Below are positions 23,615 to 34,881 of a stretch of 64,000 nucleotides of DNA, one piece after another (the stretch's first letter is position 1; every line of letters starts with the position of its first letter). The DNA is from Epiperipatus broadwayi (lineage: Eukaryota > Onychophora > Udeonychophora > Euonychophora > Peripatidae). The DNA lies in assembly GCA_028023455.1 (NCBI GenBank), contig JAQFVV010006273.1, positions 3,790,142 to 3,854,141 of the forward strand, given 5' to 3'. A model generated the notes under the pieces. The model was not told the origin of the DNA and did not search any database. It saw only the letters and a list, made by a program, of their open reading frames with translations. Position numbers and translations under genes: made by a program.

Positions 23615-25500
23615 GAATTAGATATTCTTGGTAAAGGCCCTAATTTTGTTCCATTTCATTCAAAAAATATAGTTTTTGATACAATTCCATCTATTGAATC
23701 TAGCAATTTGAGTGATGAGCAGAAAGTTGGTATTCAATCGATTTTGAATAAAAGTTTAAAAAGGAAAGAGAAATTTGTTATTAATCCTGCTGAGATTAAA
23801 CATTTTAAGAATAGGTTAATTGCTAATGATGTAATCATTTCCCGTGAAGACAAAGCTGGTAGGTTTGTTATTATGAAAGGAGATGAATTCAAAGAAAAAA
23901 TGGATAGAGAATTAAATAATGGTAAATATATGTTGTTAGATAAAGATCCAGGTAATTTGATTAAAAGAAAATTGATAGATATTATGAAAAAAATGGTTAA
24001 TTAAATTTTTTTTAATAGAGTAGATTATTTAAAATGCTATCCTAATGATTTTACATCAGCTAAGATGTTTGTGAATATTAAAACTCATAAAGATGGTTTT
24101 CCTTTAAGATTTATTTTTGATTTTACAGGTAGTGTTGTAGAGGGTATTTCTTGATTCTTGAATAATTTTTTAAAACAATTTGTTGATTTTGGTCAGTACA
24201 CAGTTTCTTCTTCTTTTGAGGCTTTTGATAAGATTAATAATTTTAAAATGGAAAGTAATTGGGTATTTGGAAGTTTAGATATTGAAAATATGTATCAGTC
24301 TGTTAATAGGTTAAGCAGTATTGATGTTCTTTTGTCTGTATTGATTAAGAAAAGTTCTTTATCAAAAAATAAAATTAAGGTAATTAAAGATTTGCTTTTG
24401 TTATTGGAAGATTCTATGTATTTTACTTATAAAGGTAATTTTTATAAGATTAAGGAAGGGTGGATAATAGGTTATATTATTTCTCCTTTAGTATGTTCAG
24501 TTTATATTAGTTTTATGGAAGAGGAAATTATTATTAAAAAGAATTGTTTATATGTAAAATTATTTGTCAGATATGTTGATGATTGTTTATTTGTAGTTGA
24601 GAATGATAAATTGAAGGAATTTGTAAATGAGTTTAATTGTTTTGATCCTTCTATAAAATTTGTGTTAGAAGAAGGGGGGTTAGATTTTGGTAAGTTAAAA
24701 TTTTTAGATCTTTTGGTGATTAGAAATGTAGAAACTAATTGTTTATTGTGCAGTCATTTAGTTAAAAGTAAAGAATTAAGATCTATAATTAAACCTGATA
24801 GCTATCAGTCTGTATCTCATAAAGTAGCTGCTTTAAGGAATTATTGTCATAGAAATATTAAATTAAATAATTCTTGTGGGGTAGCTTTGTTTCAGAAATA
24901 TCAATTTTATAAAGATTACTTGAGTGTTGGATACTCTGATAAATTTGTTAAAAGTATTTTATTTAATAGTAATATTTGTAAGGATGTAAAGGTTAAAGAA
25001 AAATATGATTTTATTTCTTTGCCATTTAAATTGTCTTCTTATAAAATTGTGTGTAGAAATAGTAAATTGTTTGGAAATAAGAAAATTGCTTGGAAAAGGG
25101 GTGTTACATTGAATAATTTATTAAATAATACAAAAGAAGTTTTTGATAGAAAGACTATTCTTGGTGTAGTATATTTTATTCCTTGTTTATTTTGTAAGAA
25201 GGTTTACATAGGTCAGAGTAGTTTGAGTTTAAATGAAAGAATATAGGTTCATAAAAGTGGAGTTAAAAATAGATATCTTAGTTCTGCTTTGTATGTCCAT
25301 GGAAAAGATACTGGCCACACTATTGATTTTGATGAAGCTAAGGTTGTTTTCTTGAGAGAAATGAAATCAAAAGAAGAATTAAAGAGTCTTTATTATTGAA
25401 AATTTATTATTCTGAAGCAATTAACTTATTTAAGAGTTCTTTTAATATTAAGGGTGGATGGGAAGTGAATGGATTTGTGGGTAGTTTTTAATATTATATA
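23615..25500 (+). pseudogene. Penelope-like element RT plus GIY-YIG endonuclease, nearly intact, 5' truncated
   Basis: One frame runs from 23615 with only three internal stops: TAA at 24002-24004, a TGA near 24151 (probably a Trp codon in the ancestor) and a TAG after NERI near 25243. Blocks in order: LGKGPNFVPFHSKN (PLE RT entry block), SREDKAGRFVIMKGDEF, FVNIKTHKDGFPLRFI (compare KxHKxGxPxRPI), FGSLDIENMYQSV (motif A), KEGWIIGYIISPLVCSVYIS (motif B), KLFVRYVDDCLFVVEN with catalytic YVDD near 24573, and LKFLDLLVIRN. A basic linker follows, then GVVYFIPCLFCKKVYIGQS and NERI, then HKSG and GHTIDFDEAKVV (GIY-YIG endonuclease). The first 150-200 residues of a normal PLE protein are missing. A small frameshift falls near 25355. 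Confidence 0.88.
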
Positions 25501-25623
25501 TATTGTGTAGTTTTTGTAGTTCTTTACACTTGAGAAGTCTGCTTGTAGCAGTGAAACCTTAGGTTGTGTTTTAATATTATTTTTATGCTGGTCTGGTTTA
25601 ATTTTGGATTTGGGGTAGTTTTG

Positions 25624-25640
<17 letters not shown>
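25500..25640 (+). other. PLE 3' non-coding tail
   Basis: This tail is also found inverted at 22781-22920. It contains the hammerhead-like motif at 25523-25565 and ends in a TA run. Confidence 0.7.
25523..25565 (+). ncRNA. hammerhead-like motif in PLE tail
   Basis: CACTTGAGAAG, then a perfect 4-bp hairpin (CTGC, TTGTA, GCAG), then TGAAACCTTAGG. The order (CUGANGA-like box, stem II, GAAAC) matches minimal PLE hammerheads, but the first box is UUGAGAA and stem III would be ACCU rather than palindromic ACGU. It is probably a divergent or dead version. Confidence 0.4.
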
Positions 25641-25661
<21 letters not shown>

Positions 25662-25735
25662 CCAAATCAAAATATATATATCTGATCTTTTGATATATAT
25701 ATATATATATATATATATATCAAAAGATCAGCAAT
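25626..25735. repeat. TA-rich palindrome
   Basis: (TA)n runs surround a perfect inverted repeat: CTGATCTTTTGATAT and its complement at 25682-25731, separated by TA repeats. It marks the boundary between two PLE fragments. Confidence 0.75.
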
Positions 25736-25747
25736 ATAATAACCAAG

Positions 25748-26098
25748 CCTAAGGATTCAATCCCTCTTGAATCTCATGGTGTCTATCAAATCTCATGTAA
25801 AAATTGTAAAGCTTTTTACATAGGTATGAGTAATCATTGCACCAGTGTTAGGAGTGATGAGCATGCTAATGCAGTTAAACAACACTCATCATCAGCAGCA
25901 CTCTCACTCCATACTATAGAATCAGGTCATAAAATTGATTTTTCTAGTACCAGGATCATATCCAGATGTGATAATCTCTACCAATGCAAAATTAGAGAAG
26001 CCATTGAGATACTTAAAAGGCCAGATTGTATCAATAAGCGAGATGATACATGTAAACCTCCTCCTATTTGGAAAGATTTTTTTAAAAAACATTCCTAA
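25748..26098 (+). pseudogene. GIY-YIG fragment of a second PLE family
   Basis: The frame reads KDSIPLESHGVYQISCKNCK, then AFYIGMSNHC, then HSSSAALSLHTIESGHKIDF and the end KPPPIWKDFFKKHS. GVYxIxCxxCxxxYIG and the later H...GHxxDF block define a PLE GIY-YIG endonuclease. It is open to a TAA at 26096-26098 except for a possible single-base discrepancy near the first block. The sequence differs strongly from the upstream PLE and from the one at 4797-5195, so three PLE families are present. The RT part is missing. Confidence 0.75.
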
Positions 26099-26099
26099 A

Positions 26100-28664
26100 T
26101 TTAACATTTTTTGCTATTGGTGGAATTTTAACATTTTATTCAAATCAATGATTGTAGCGCCTCTACAACCGTCTTTTTACCTTTTATAACTCTGTGGATG
26201 GCTTGTGTGACCAAGTTGAAATGTCAGTATATTAATATTAAAAGTTTTTAACACGGATGAACCCACAAAATATGTATTTTATATATATATGAATGCATAG
26301 GCAGTTTTATCTTCCTGTTATGTTAGGATGTAGCCTATTCAATACACAATAAACATTATAAGTTAAACACCACACTACTGTATGGAGAGTTTTACCTTTG
26401 TTATAAATTAAACACATTATTAAAACATATAAATAAAGATTATATAAAAACCAAATGCTTTCCAAAATTATTTTCTGGCAGAATCTGTTTTCATTAATCT
26501 GTCCAGACTCTTGCTTCACATGTTTTTATGAAAGAGTACTCTAATTTTTTTTATATGTATACTACATATATTATATTTAGATTATCTGTAAATGATGTAT
26601 ATATTTCAAACTGTATAAAAGATTTAAAATAAATTAATTTGTTTAATGATTATAGTCATAAAATATGTTGTAGAATACAGTATTATGAATTGTACATTTA
26701 ATTTCCACATAGTACTGAGGAACTGATACAAATTTTAAAATAGTTGTGGGGAACTGACTTCTGTTTAGCCTCCTGTATACATTTTCAAATAACTAAGATG
26801 AATCTATGGTCTTGTTAAAAAATATGATAAAACTTCCAATAGATTTCTAAAATCTTTCCATTGACTCGTTGTAAATTAAAAGATTTCATGAGTATTAATG
26901 TGTAATAAGAAATGTGGACTTAATCAGTGAATTATTGAATAGCTTCACACTCTAACTGCTTCAGCTTCAACCTATTCATATATAAAGTAGGTTGAAGTAA
27001 AGAAGGGGTTCCCCTCTTTTCTTCCAAAACGTAAGGTTGTGGTTAAGACCTGTAGAAATCCCTACTATCGCATTTTTACGCACATATTCTTGAGGTTGCA
27101 GCCTTAGTAAATATTAATATCACAATATGTAAAAATTTAATACTTAATGTAAGAATTAAACATTAATAAACTAAAAGTAGTTATTTGTCTAAATATTACA
27201 GCTTAAATAAAATATCTAAATAGGTATTAAATAATTTGCTTAAATAATATATCAAAAAAATTAATAATTGATATAATAATATTTTAATTTTTAAAAAAAT
27301 AGAAACAACTTTCAACTTAATAGTATATAAATTAAAAGATATACAAATACAGATTACTTGCATAGCATTTAATGTAATTTATTTTTAAAATTGAGTTAAA
27401 TATAATTTAATGTAAATAGAACATTGAATTATTATATATAAATTTTTTTGTACCTTTGTTATAATAGGATATATATTTTTTTTATATTATAACCCTGAAA
27501 AACTGTTGTATTATGAAAATCATTATTTTTGAAATTGTGAAATAATAACATATTGCATTTGCTTTGTGTAAAGTGTATAGGAGAATGTGTTATTATTATT
27601 TATTTATAATAGCATCACTATGTTCTTGTTAATATTCATAATAACTGAAATAATTATTTGCCTTGTTTGGACTTTCTTCACATAATATTTTGACTTCTAA
27701 GTTGAATAGTTGTTTGCGATAGCAATTTCATTTAATGTTATATAAAAAGATTATTTTTACAATTTTGGTTGAAATGACTATGAAAATTTTACGACATCTA
27801 TATATTATCGAGAAAAACATCTATTTATTATAAATGTATAAAATTACTACTTTTTCTTTAAGAAAAGTGATGTTATACAATAATATGAACAGAAAAACAT
27901 TGTGTGCAGTTTAATGCATGGGTAGTTATGCATGAACTTCAATATAAATTTGAAGCAAAATATGTGAATGCGTACACAAAGTTACAATTTAAAAAAATAT
28001 AAATAAAAAAATTGTTTGTAATAAATGAAAATCCTAAGAAAAAATTAATAACTGAAGAAATTCCCAACAATGAATAAACAATGGATAAATAAAATCATAG
28101 AGAAGAAATATCTTCTAAAACAGAAATAAGTTTATTAATTCCTTATTATCATAAAAATTTTTGCAACTGCATGGCTTTTTGTACGTCAATGAATGTATAT
28201 ACTTATAATCATCTCTTTGTTTTTGCAATTGTAAATTGATTTAATTATAAAATTATTTGAATAATAAAAGAATAAATTAAGTAGATGCTAATTATGTTGT
28301 TGAATAAATTAGAATTGGTGAATGATCAATAATTAACAGCTTATCTAAATCAATCAGTGTTATTTTATTAATGGGAATAAATTTACCCTAGAATATAGTC
28401 AATTTTTCACTGAGCCATAGATGGTTCAGGCTTTAAGACTAAATTCCTGAACAAACTTTGCTACATTCTACATAATTTATATGTTTATGAATATAATATT
28501 TTGAGGGATTTTTGTAAAAATATTGATTGCAGAAATTAAACATTATTTGATAACTTTCTCAAGGCTTGATAGTTGGTTTAAATAAGCAGAAAGTTGATGG
28601 AAGAAGCACATATCCATAAATAAAAGTATGGATATACATATAAATTACACCATTATGTGTCAAT
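26100..28664. other. AT-rich non-coding stretch
   Basis: About 2.5 kb with no coding domain. Two small items were seen. One is a tail fragment of the hammerhead repeat family at 26372-26402. The other is a perfect 10-bp stem hairpin (CTTCAACCTA / TAGGTTGAAG, loop of 13) at 26965-26997, followed by GGGGTTCCCC at 27006-27015. Confidence 0.55.
26372..26402 (+). repeat. short tail fragment of the hammerhead repeat family
   Basis: CACTACTGTATGGAGAGTTT followed by TACCTTTGTT matches the conserved segment downstream of the ribozyme in the 53-54 kb copies. Confidence 0.5.
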
Positions 28665-30033
28665 AAATGACTTGGTTCCAGAAAAATTTGGATTATTCAT
28701 AATCTACTATAATACAAATTTATTTTCTTGATTTGTAATGCAATCAAACTATGATTTTTAATACATAATCATAAAGAGATATGATTATGTGAGAAGAAAC
28801 CCAGTTATTTTTCCTGTTTTTCTGCTCCCTCTGGTAGGCAGGAATTCTCTAAGATGATGTTTGAAAAGATCAATCCCTACCTAATATAGCTTATATTTTG
28901 GATGGAAGCATTAAGATAATGTATTAATGTACTATCTTCGTAATAAGAAAAATATGATTCACTTCCTCTCTATTTGATTTTAATTTTCTTTACCATTGAC
29001 CAATGGGCCTCTTCTTTTGTGCTATTACATTATGAATGACAAATTTAGTATAAAGGGACCATAAAGAAGCTATTGAGGTCTTTCTTTAAATATATTTAAT
29101 AATACTAACAATAATGAAGAAACAATGTAACAATTCGTTTTGTCTCCTTACAATACATTCTATAATACGTGAGTAAATAAAAATATCAAATAAAAAATAT
29201 TTTAAAAGAAAGACATATAAACAAAGTAAAACTCTCCATACAATATTGCCACCCTGTACAAAAATTGTCTAATTTTAAATCCATATAATAAAATATTGAT
29301 AGATCATTTACATATTTTAGGAAAAGTCTTTGGTAGTTAATTAATTATTTATTACTAAAATGCTGTCTTATTGGCATTTTCAGATTCAGTTTATTTTATT
29401 TATATATATATTCTCTCTTAATTTGGTAGGATGTTTTCCATGATGATTTGATGTTAATGGATGATGATGTTTTTTAAAATTTTTTTTGGATGTTACTGTA
29501 GGGCCATCTTAAAATAATTTTGCAGATGCATACAGCTGACATTTAGTTCTTAGATGAAACTAAGGAATAGCTATAATTCAACTGATCAAAGCAACATTTT
29601 CAACACTCAGCACATAGAAAGATCAGCAATGAACAAAATGCACCAAACATGTAGCGCATCTTTGATAATAGTTAACAGCACTATTTGATAGCTTCCATAG
29701 CTTTAAATAGAGTGGATACTGATCTTACTAAGGTTTTGTATTAGGTACTGTGATTTTCATTGTTTTCACACTACTAGTGATTCCAGATTTATTAACTTTT
29801 CAGCAGAGAAAAAAAGTAAGTCCTAAAAAATGCCATTGAAACAACCTTATATATCTAATTTAATTAGTTACTGCTGTTTTTTGATAAATAGCCTTTCTTT
29901 TCTTTTAATTTTAATTGTATGCTCAGAATTTACAATTAGATTAGCAATCTGCATGTGACATTATCTCCATCTCACCTATATTTTTTTTTTAGCAGAATGA
30001 TCTTTCTTAAAATTTTATTACAAATGAAAAATT

Positions 30034-30066
<33 letters not shown>

Positions 30067-30335
30067 TTTAAGTTTCAGGATAGTATGCATTTTGAGTCTT
30101 TAAACTATATAAAACATATCTGCTAATAAAATTCTTACTTGATCTTGAGAATAAACTTTTTTAATTTTATTCTAATAAATACAAAATGTTTAATCTAGTG
30201 CAGACCCAAAATAATGAATGTTAACCAAAGTATCAAACATCAACCAAAGTATTTAAAAAACTATTTTTGCTTTAATACAGATTTATTCCTGCACATTAAA
30301 AATCTTTGTGCTACTGGATGGGTAATACCCCCCCC
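28665..30335 (+). repeat. segmental duplication, copy 1
   Basis: Diverged direct copy of 32905-34505. Shared landmarks in order: CTATAATACAAAT, CCCAGTTATTTTTCCT, GAAGAGATCA/GAAAAGATCA, CATTGACCAATG, TAATAATACTAACAATAA, GTTACTGTAGGGCCATCT, TTATATATCTAAT, and CTTTGTGCTACTGGATGG. No protein was recognised in it. It lacks the SINE that interrupts copy 2 and so provides the empty site. Confidence 0.75.
29222..29258 (-). repeat. short tail fragment of the hammerhead repeat family, minus strand
   Basis: The minus strand reads CAGGGTGGCAATATTGTATG followed by GAGAGTTTTACTTTGT, matching the region downstream of the ribozyme. It lies within segmental copy 1 and was not seen in copy 2. Confidence 0.5.
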
Positions 30336-30400
30336 CCCCATCTCAATGAAAAACAGAATCAATATACTATTCAAAGATACGTTTGCCATTTATTGAGTGA

Positions 30401-30515
30401 TTTTTTTTTTTTTCATGTGTCATAGCACCGGCCGGGACGCGAACCCACAACCGTCTGCAACCAACTTCTTGCTTGCAAGGCGGTCGTGATGACCTCTCGG
30501 CTAATAGCGCTTGAC
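30401..30515 (-). mobile_element. short tRNA-derived SINE, minus-strand copy
   Basis: Read on the minus strand: GTCAAGC start, an A-box-like TTAGCCGAGAGG (30493-30504), an anticodon-arm-like CGCCTTGCAAGC, a B-box-like GGGTTCGCGTCCC (30434-30446), GCTATGACACATG, then poly-A (poly-T at 30402-30413 on the plus strand). The same layout occurs at 32959-33061. At about 105 bp it is little more than a tRNA-like body plus a short tail. It is far richer in GC than its surroundings. Confidence 0.75.
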
Positions 30516-32019
30516 GATTTTGTTTTTAATAGCCATTTTGCATTGCTTAGCCAACTTTTCATGGATTTGGAAGCTGAGTTTGTTTTACTTTACTTTTTTT
30601 TAAATTAAGAAGAAATGCCGGTGACATGCATAATCCTATTAACCACCAGCTACTTGATATGAACCATGCTAACATGAATATCCAGCCTCACTGTAAAAAA
30701 TTTTTAGGATTGTGAACAAGCATCATACTCATCACATGATCACACTGTATGGAGAGTTTTGCTCTGTTTAAGCATCACACTGCTCATTATACTTTATATA
30801 TGGATATTAATCTGGGATGCTGTGTTTGTCCAAGCATAAATCTGTCAGGAACTGTCAACTTACATGAGACTATTCACTCTAGAGATTTTTTTACTAGCAG
30901 CTTTAGTGAGCACAAGAATCTTTTATTGCTACTGTATAGAACACAGAAGGGTAAGTCACTTTCTCTTTTAGAATTCTTTTTCATTTAATGATTTTGAATA
31001 TAAAAGCACCATGACCAATGATCCAGTGAAATTCATGAACAGCTAAATAAACAAAATAGGCTATTCACACATGCCAACACAACACAATATTCAAGTAACT
31101 AGTCTAATCACAATTATTCACATTCCTCCACTGTTTCCCAACATTTTTACATTATCTATTTTCAAATTTATATGCACTATAATGGGACAGATTCATGGAC
31201 ATTAAACTAGTAGAATATCCTTATCAATTAATTTGTTGCTATTTTTTAGAGCTAATTCATAGTACAAGCGAGAGGGATTTTGACAGATCCCTTCATTTGT
31301 TGCACTATTTTCTCTATCTAACATCCAGTTTTTTTTCTGAAGATCTGTTTTTATTTTAAGGATTTTAACAAGGTGATGGTAAATTATGCATATCTCCATA
31401 ATGTATTAGCCGTCAAATGGGAGTCACTTCCAGTCTGGTGGATGAGTTCTCTCTAGACAATCTGTTGAATTTTTTATATTATCTTCCCAAACTTTATTGC
31501 ATTTATGTAAAGATTACTTTTCCTATATGAAAATTTATAATGGGGTTTGAACCATATTACTTTATCCTCATTAGCAGATTTACTGCTGTAAAAGGCACTG
31601 AGTAGAACAGCCACATTCTCAAATGGTCTTACAATCAGTATCAATCAACATTTGCTTTACATGACTTGGAAACCTATATCTCACTATTTAAATTATTTGA
31701 TTTTGAACAATGGACATGCTGTTAAAGTCCTATGTTTGGCCACTTGCTTACAAAAATATAGTGTATGACTCAACAGGTTGGCATTTCTCTATGTTTGTTA
31801 ATATTTTAATAACTTGTGTAAGCATAGGAAATTGTGATCTCATTTATTTTAGTGATATCAATTCTGCTCATATGATAGTGAGGATTATACTGAACTGGAT
31901 TAATATCCATATGACTATATAAGCAAATGAGATTAGATTGAAAACATTATTGTGTTTTTATATTGGATTCAGAGGTTTATATTTAATTAAATAGACAAAA
32001 AATGGCTGCCAAAATGTTT
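30516..32019. other. AT-rich non-coding stretch
   Basis: No coding or RNA gene was recognised. It holds a chimeric fragment of the hammerhead repeat (30727-30775). Near 31800-31845 there is a faint match to the family's tail (AACTTGTGTAAGCATAGGAA). Confidence 0.5.
30727..30775. repeat. chimeric fragment of the hammerhead repeat family
   Basis: CATCACATGATCAC (tail of the repeat, inverted) is joined directly to ACTGTATGGAGAGTTTTGC (body, forward). The same inverted-tail plus forward-body layout is seen at 38828-38961. Confidence 0.5.
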
Positions 32020-32258
32020 CAATAGATCTTACAATGTAGATGCAGTGCTCTCCAATCCACGGCTCCTCACTGATGAAGGCTACAAGCTAGAAACTAGACT
32101 GGGGATATTGGATGAGTAACCAGATAGCCTTTTTTCTACACAAACTTTTTTGCATCCATTGATTACTAAAGTTTAGAATAAGTGATATTACTGTATTGAG
32201 AGTTTGCTACCATTTCAACAACCTGTATAAACATAGCAAATGATCATGTGATTATTAC
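32020..32258 (+). repeat. hammerhead-bearing repeat, copy at 32 kb
   Basis: Aligns with 53860-54058 and the complement of 53150-53370: GCAGTGCTCTCCAATCC, the ribozyme segment, then GCATCCATTGATTACT, ACTGTATTGAGAGTTTGC and a tail ending in GATCATGTGAT before an ATT-rich run. More diverged than the 53-kb copies. Confidence 0.75.
32055..32113 (+). ncRNA. hammerhead ribozyme motif, damaged stem III
   Basis: Stem I strands are ATCC.. and TCCTCA, pairing with TGGGGA and TTGGAT. CTGATGA and GAAA are intact and stem II is GGC/GCT with loop TACAA. Stem III reads ACTAGA in place of ACTAGT, which breaks the A15.1-U16.1 pair next to the cleavage site. It is probably inactive. Confidence 0.6.
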
Positions 32259-32904
32259 TATTATTATCTATCATATATTTAGCTGCCTATACTTTATTCT
32301 CTTTCATCCATCTATCTATTTTTATTTATAGACTCAATTCATGAAAAATTTCTTGAAGAATTCAAATTTTTATTTTTATCTTTTTTTTTCATTTGCTATA
32401 TATTTGAGAAGTGGAGGAAAAAAATCATTCAAATGGTCTACAAATCTGTTTAAATTTTTAATTTTACTAACAACACAAATAAATAATGCAAAAGTATCCT
32501 AGTGAGCTATATGTAAACTAATTATTAGTAAATGTAAAATGTATAATTTAATATTAAGAAGTGGTTAAATATGAGGCTCAGCTATTCTTTCTAATTAGTT
32601 GTAGTGATTTTAGAATAGCTTATATTTGTCTTAAAATTATGCTAGCATATATAAACCATGCTCTGCATTTAAGTATGGCAGTAAATAGTATGCTTATATT
32701 CATCAAACCTAAAGGAAGCTCATTCTATATTTTACATGTACTGGGTTGTTTTTTAAACTTTTGCATTATTTAATCAAATTTGGGCTATTAAAAAGCGTAT
32801 TAATAACATAATTACTACATTTTTTTATTAGCTCATTCCAGGTTACAGTTTTTTAATCAAGCCAGATTTAGGCAGCCATTGCACTATTATATATCATAAA
32901 CAAC

Positions 32905-34505
32905 CCCATTCCAGAGTAATTTGAAGTTATTTAAAATCTATAATACAAATCTCTTTTCGTCAAGCTTGGTGGTCGAGAGGTCAGCGACAGCTGCTTTACA
33001 AGCAGTTGTCTTGGGTTAGCAGGTTCGCTTCCTGGCTGATGCTATGACATATGAGGAAAAAAAATCTCTTTTCTTGATTTATAAGACAATCTGTAGTTTT
33101 TAATATATAATCATAACGAGTATAATTACATGGGAAAAATACCCAGTTATTTTTCCTCATTGTTTAACCATAAGCTAGACAAGAATTCATTAAGAAAATA
33201 TTTGAAGAGATCATCCCTACTAAAAATATTTTGAATGACATTTTTAAGTCAAATTCTTGATGCACTATGTAACGAGAAAAAGTAATGTGATACAGATACT
33301 CTTCTTCTGTTTGATTAAAATTTTTTGTGCATTGACCAATGAGTTGCTTGTTTTAGCAATTATATTATAAAAGGTAAATTAATGTTAAGTGATTAGAATA
33401 AAAATATTGAGATTTTTAAAAAAATATATTTAATAATACTAACAATAAAAAAAATACTGTTACAATTTATTTTGCGTCCTCAAATAATATTTTAAAAGAA
33501 AGAAATATATATAATAATAAAAATGTATAAATTTAAATCCTAATAATAAAATACTGATAAATTATTTGTATATTTAAGGAAAGATATTTGGTAATTAAGT
33601 AATTACTTATTACTATAAAAATATCTTACTTATATTTTCAGACCTAGTTCATATATAGGTACCTGTTTAATTTATATTTACTTTTTATAGAACATTTTTT
33701 ATGCTGGTTTGATGTTTTTGGATGATGATTTTATTTCTTTTTACTTTTTCTTGGATAATAAGTTACTGTAGGGTCATCTGAAGATAATTTTGTAGATGAT
33801 GATAAATGGTATTCAGTTTATAGATGAAAGTAAGAATAGGTATGATTCAACTGCTCAGAGCAAAATTTTCAATACTGAGCACGTAGGAAGATCAGAGATG
33901 AACAGAACACATCAAAGTTCTAGGGGCACTATGGATAAGAAATTAACTTTAAATAAAATAGATAATGGACTTCTTAAGGTTTACTATTAACTGCTGCAAT
34001 TTTTGCTGCATCCCCCTTATCAGTGACTTCAGGCTCATTAACTTTTTTGCAATTGAGAAAAGAAAATATAAGACCTCACCTATGCCATTGACCCAGCGTT
34101 ATATATCTAATGTAATTAGCTAGTGCTGCTTTTTGATTAATAGGCTTTCTTTTCTTATAATTTTACTTCAATGCTCAGAATTATATTTAGATTTGAAATC
34201 TGCATGGAACATTATCACCAGTCCACTTACCTTTGTTCACTGCTTTTATTGCAAATGAAACAAAAACAAACTTTTTTTTAAATTTTCAGTATAGTATGCA
34301 TTTTATATTTTTAAATTTTGTAAAACATAACTTTGCTACCTTTTTAAATTTATTCTAAGAATTAAATTTTTATCAATACTTTAAATCGCATGCAGGGGTA
34401 AAATAACAAATGGTAATCAAAGTACTTTAAATAAACTACTTTTGCTATGATTAATATAGCTTTATTTCTACACACTAAACATCTTTGTGCTACTGGATGG
34501 CACAC
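32905..34505 (+). repeat. segmental duplication, copy 2
   Basis: Partner of 28665-30335 in the same orientation and order, roughly 4.2 kb downstream. It contains the SINE at 32959-33061. A further echo of the left edge (CTAAAGTAATTTGAA) lies at about 34573. Confidence 0.75.
32947..33073 (+). mobile_element. tRNA-derived SINE with 12-bp TSD, plus-strand copy
   Basis: AAATCTCTTTTC occurs at 32947-32958 and 33062-33073. Between them lies GTCAAGC, GGTGGTCGAGAGGTC (A box region), GCTGCTTTACAAGCAG (an anticodon-arm-like hairpin), AGGTTCGCTTCCTGG (B box region, about 33021-33035), GCTATGACATATGAGG and poly-A. The paralogous site in duplication copy 1 (near 28711) is unoccupied, so the insertion came after the duplication. 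The spacing between the anticodon-like arm and the B box is longer than in most tRNAs. Confidence 0.85.
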
Positions 34506-34870
34506 TATATATAATGAAGAATGATGATTATGAAAAAACATAAGCACACTTTGAAAAATTGGAAAACCCTATTCTAAAGTAATTTGAATGAAACTGCAAA
34601 AAAGTCTCAGTAGATTTCAAATTTATCCTTATGATTAGTTATCTATGGCCATATAATAGGAGTTAAAAATGGATTTGATTTTTGTTTATAAGTAATGAAC
34701 ATTACTAACAGATGACATTGCATTAATAAAATAGACTCATTTAGTTTGTAGGATATATATATATCATTAAAAATCAGTCAACCCTTAGACAATCCCAATA
34801 TAAATAATAATCAACAATTTCAAACTGTTGTCAAGGCAACTTCCTTTTAGCGATATATATATACTGTAGT
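34506..34870. other. AT-rich spacer, nothing recognised
   Basis: Short stretch before the 5' TSD of RTE copy C. Confidence 0.5.
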
Positions 34871-34881
34871 GATACAAACTT

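Noticed and set aside
32959-33061. Functional tRNA gene
   Set aside because: TSD, poly-A tail, abnormal spacing and a second degenerate copy show a SINE.
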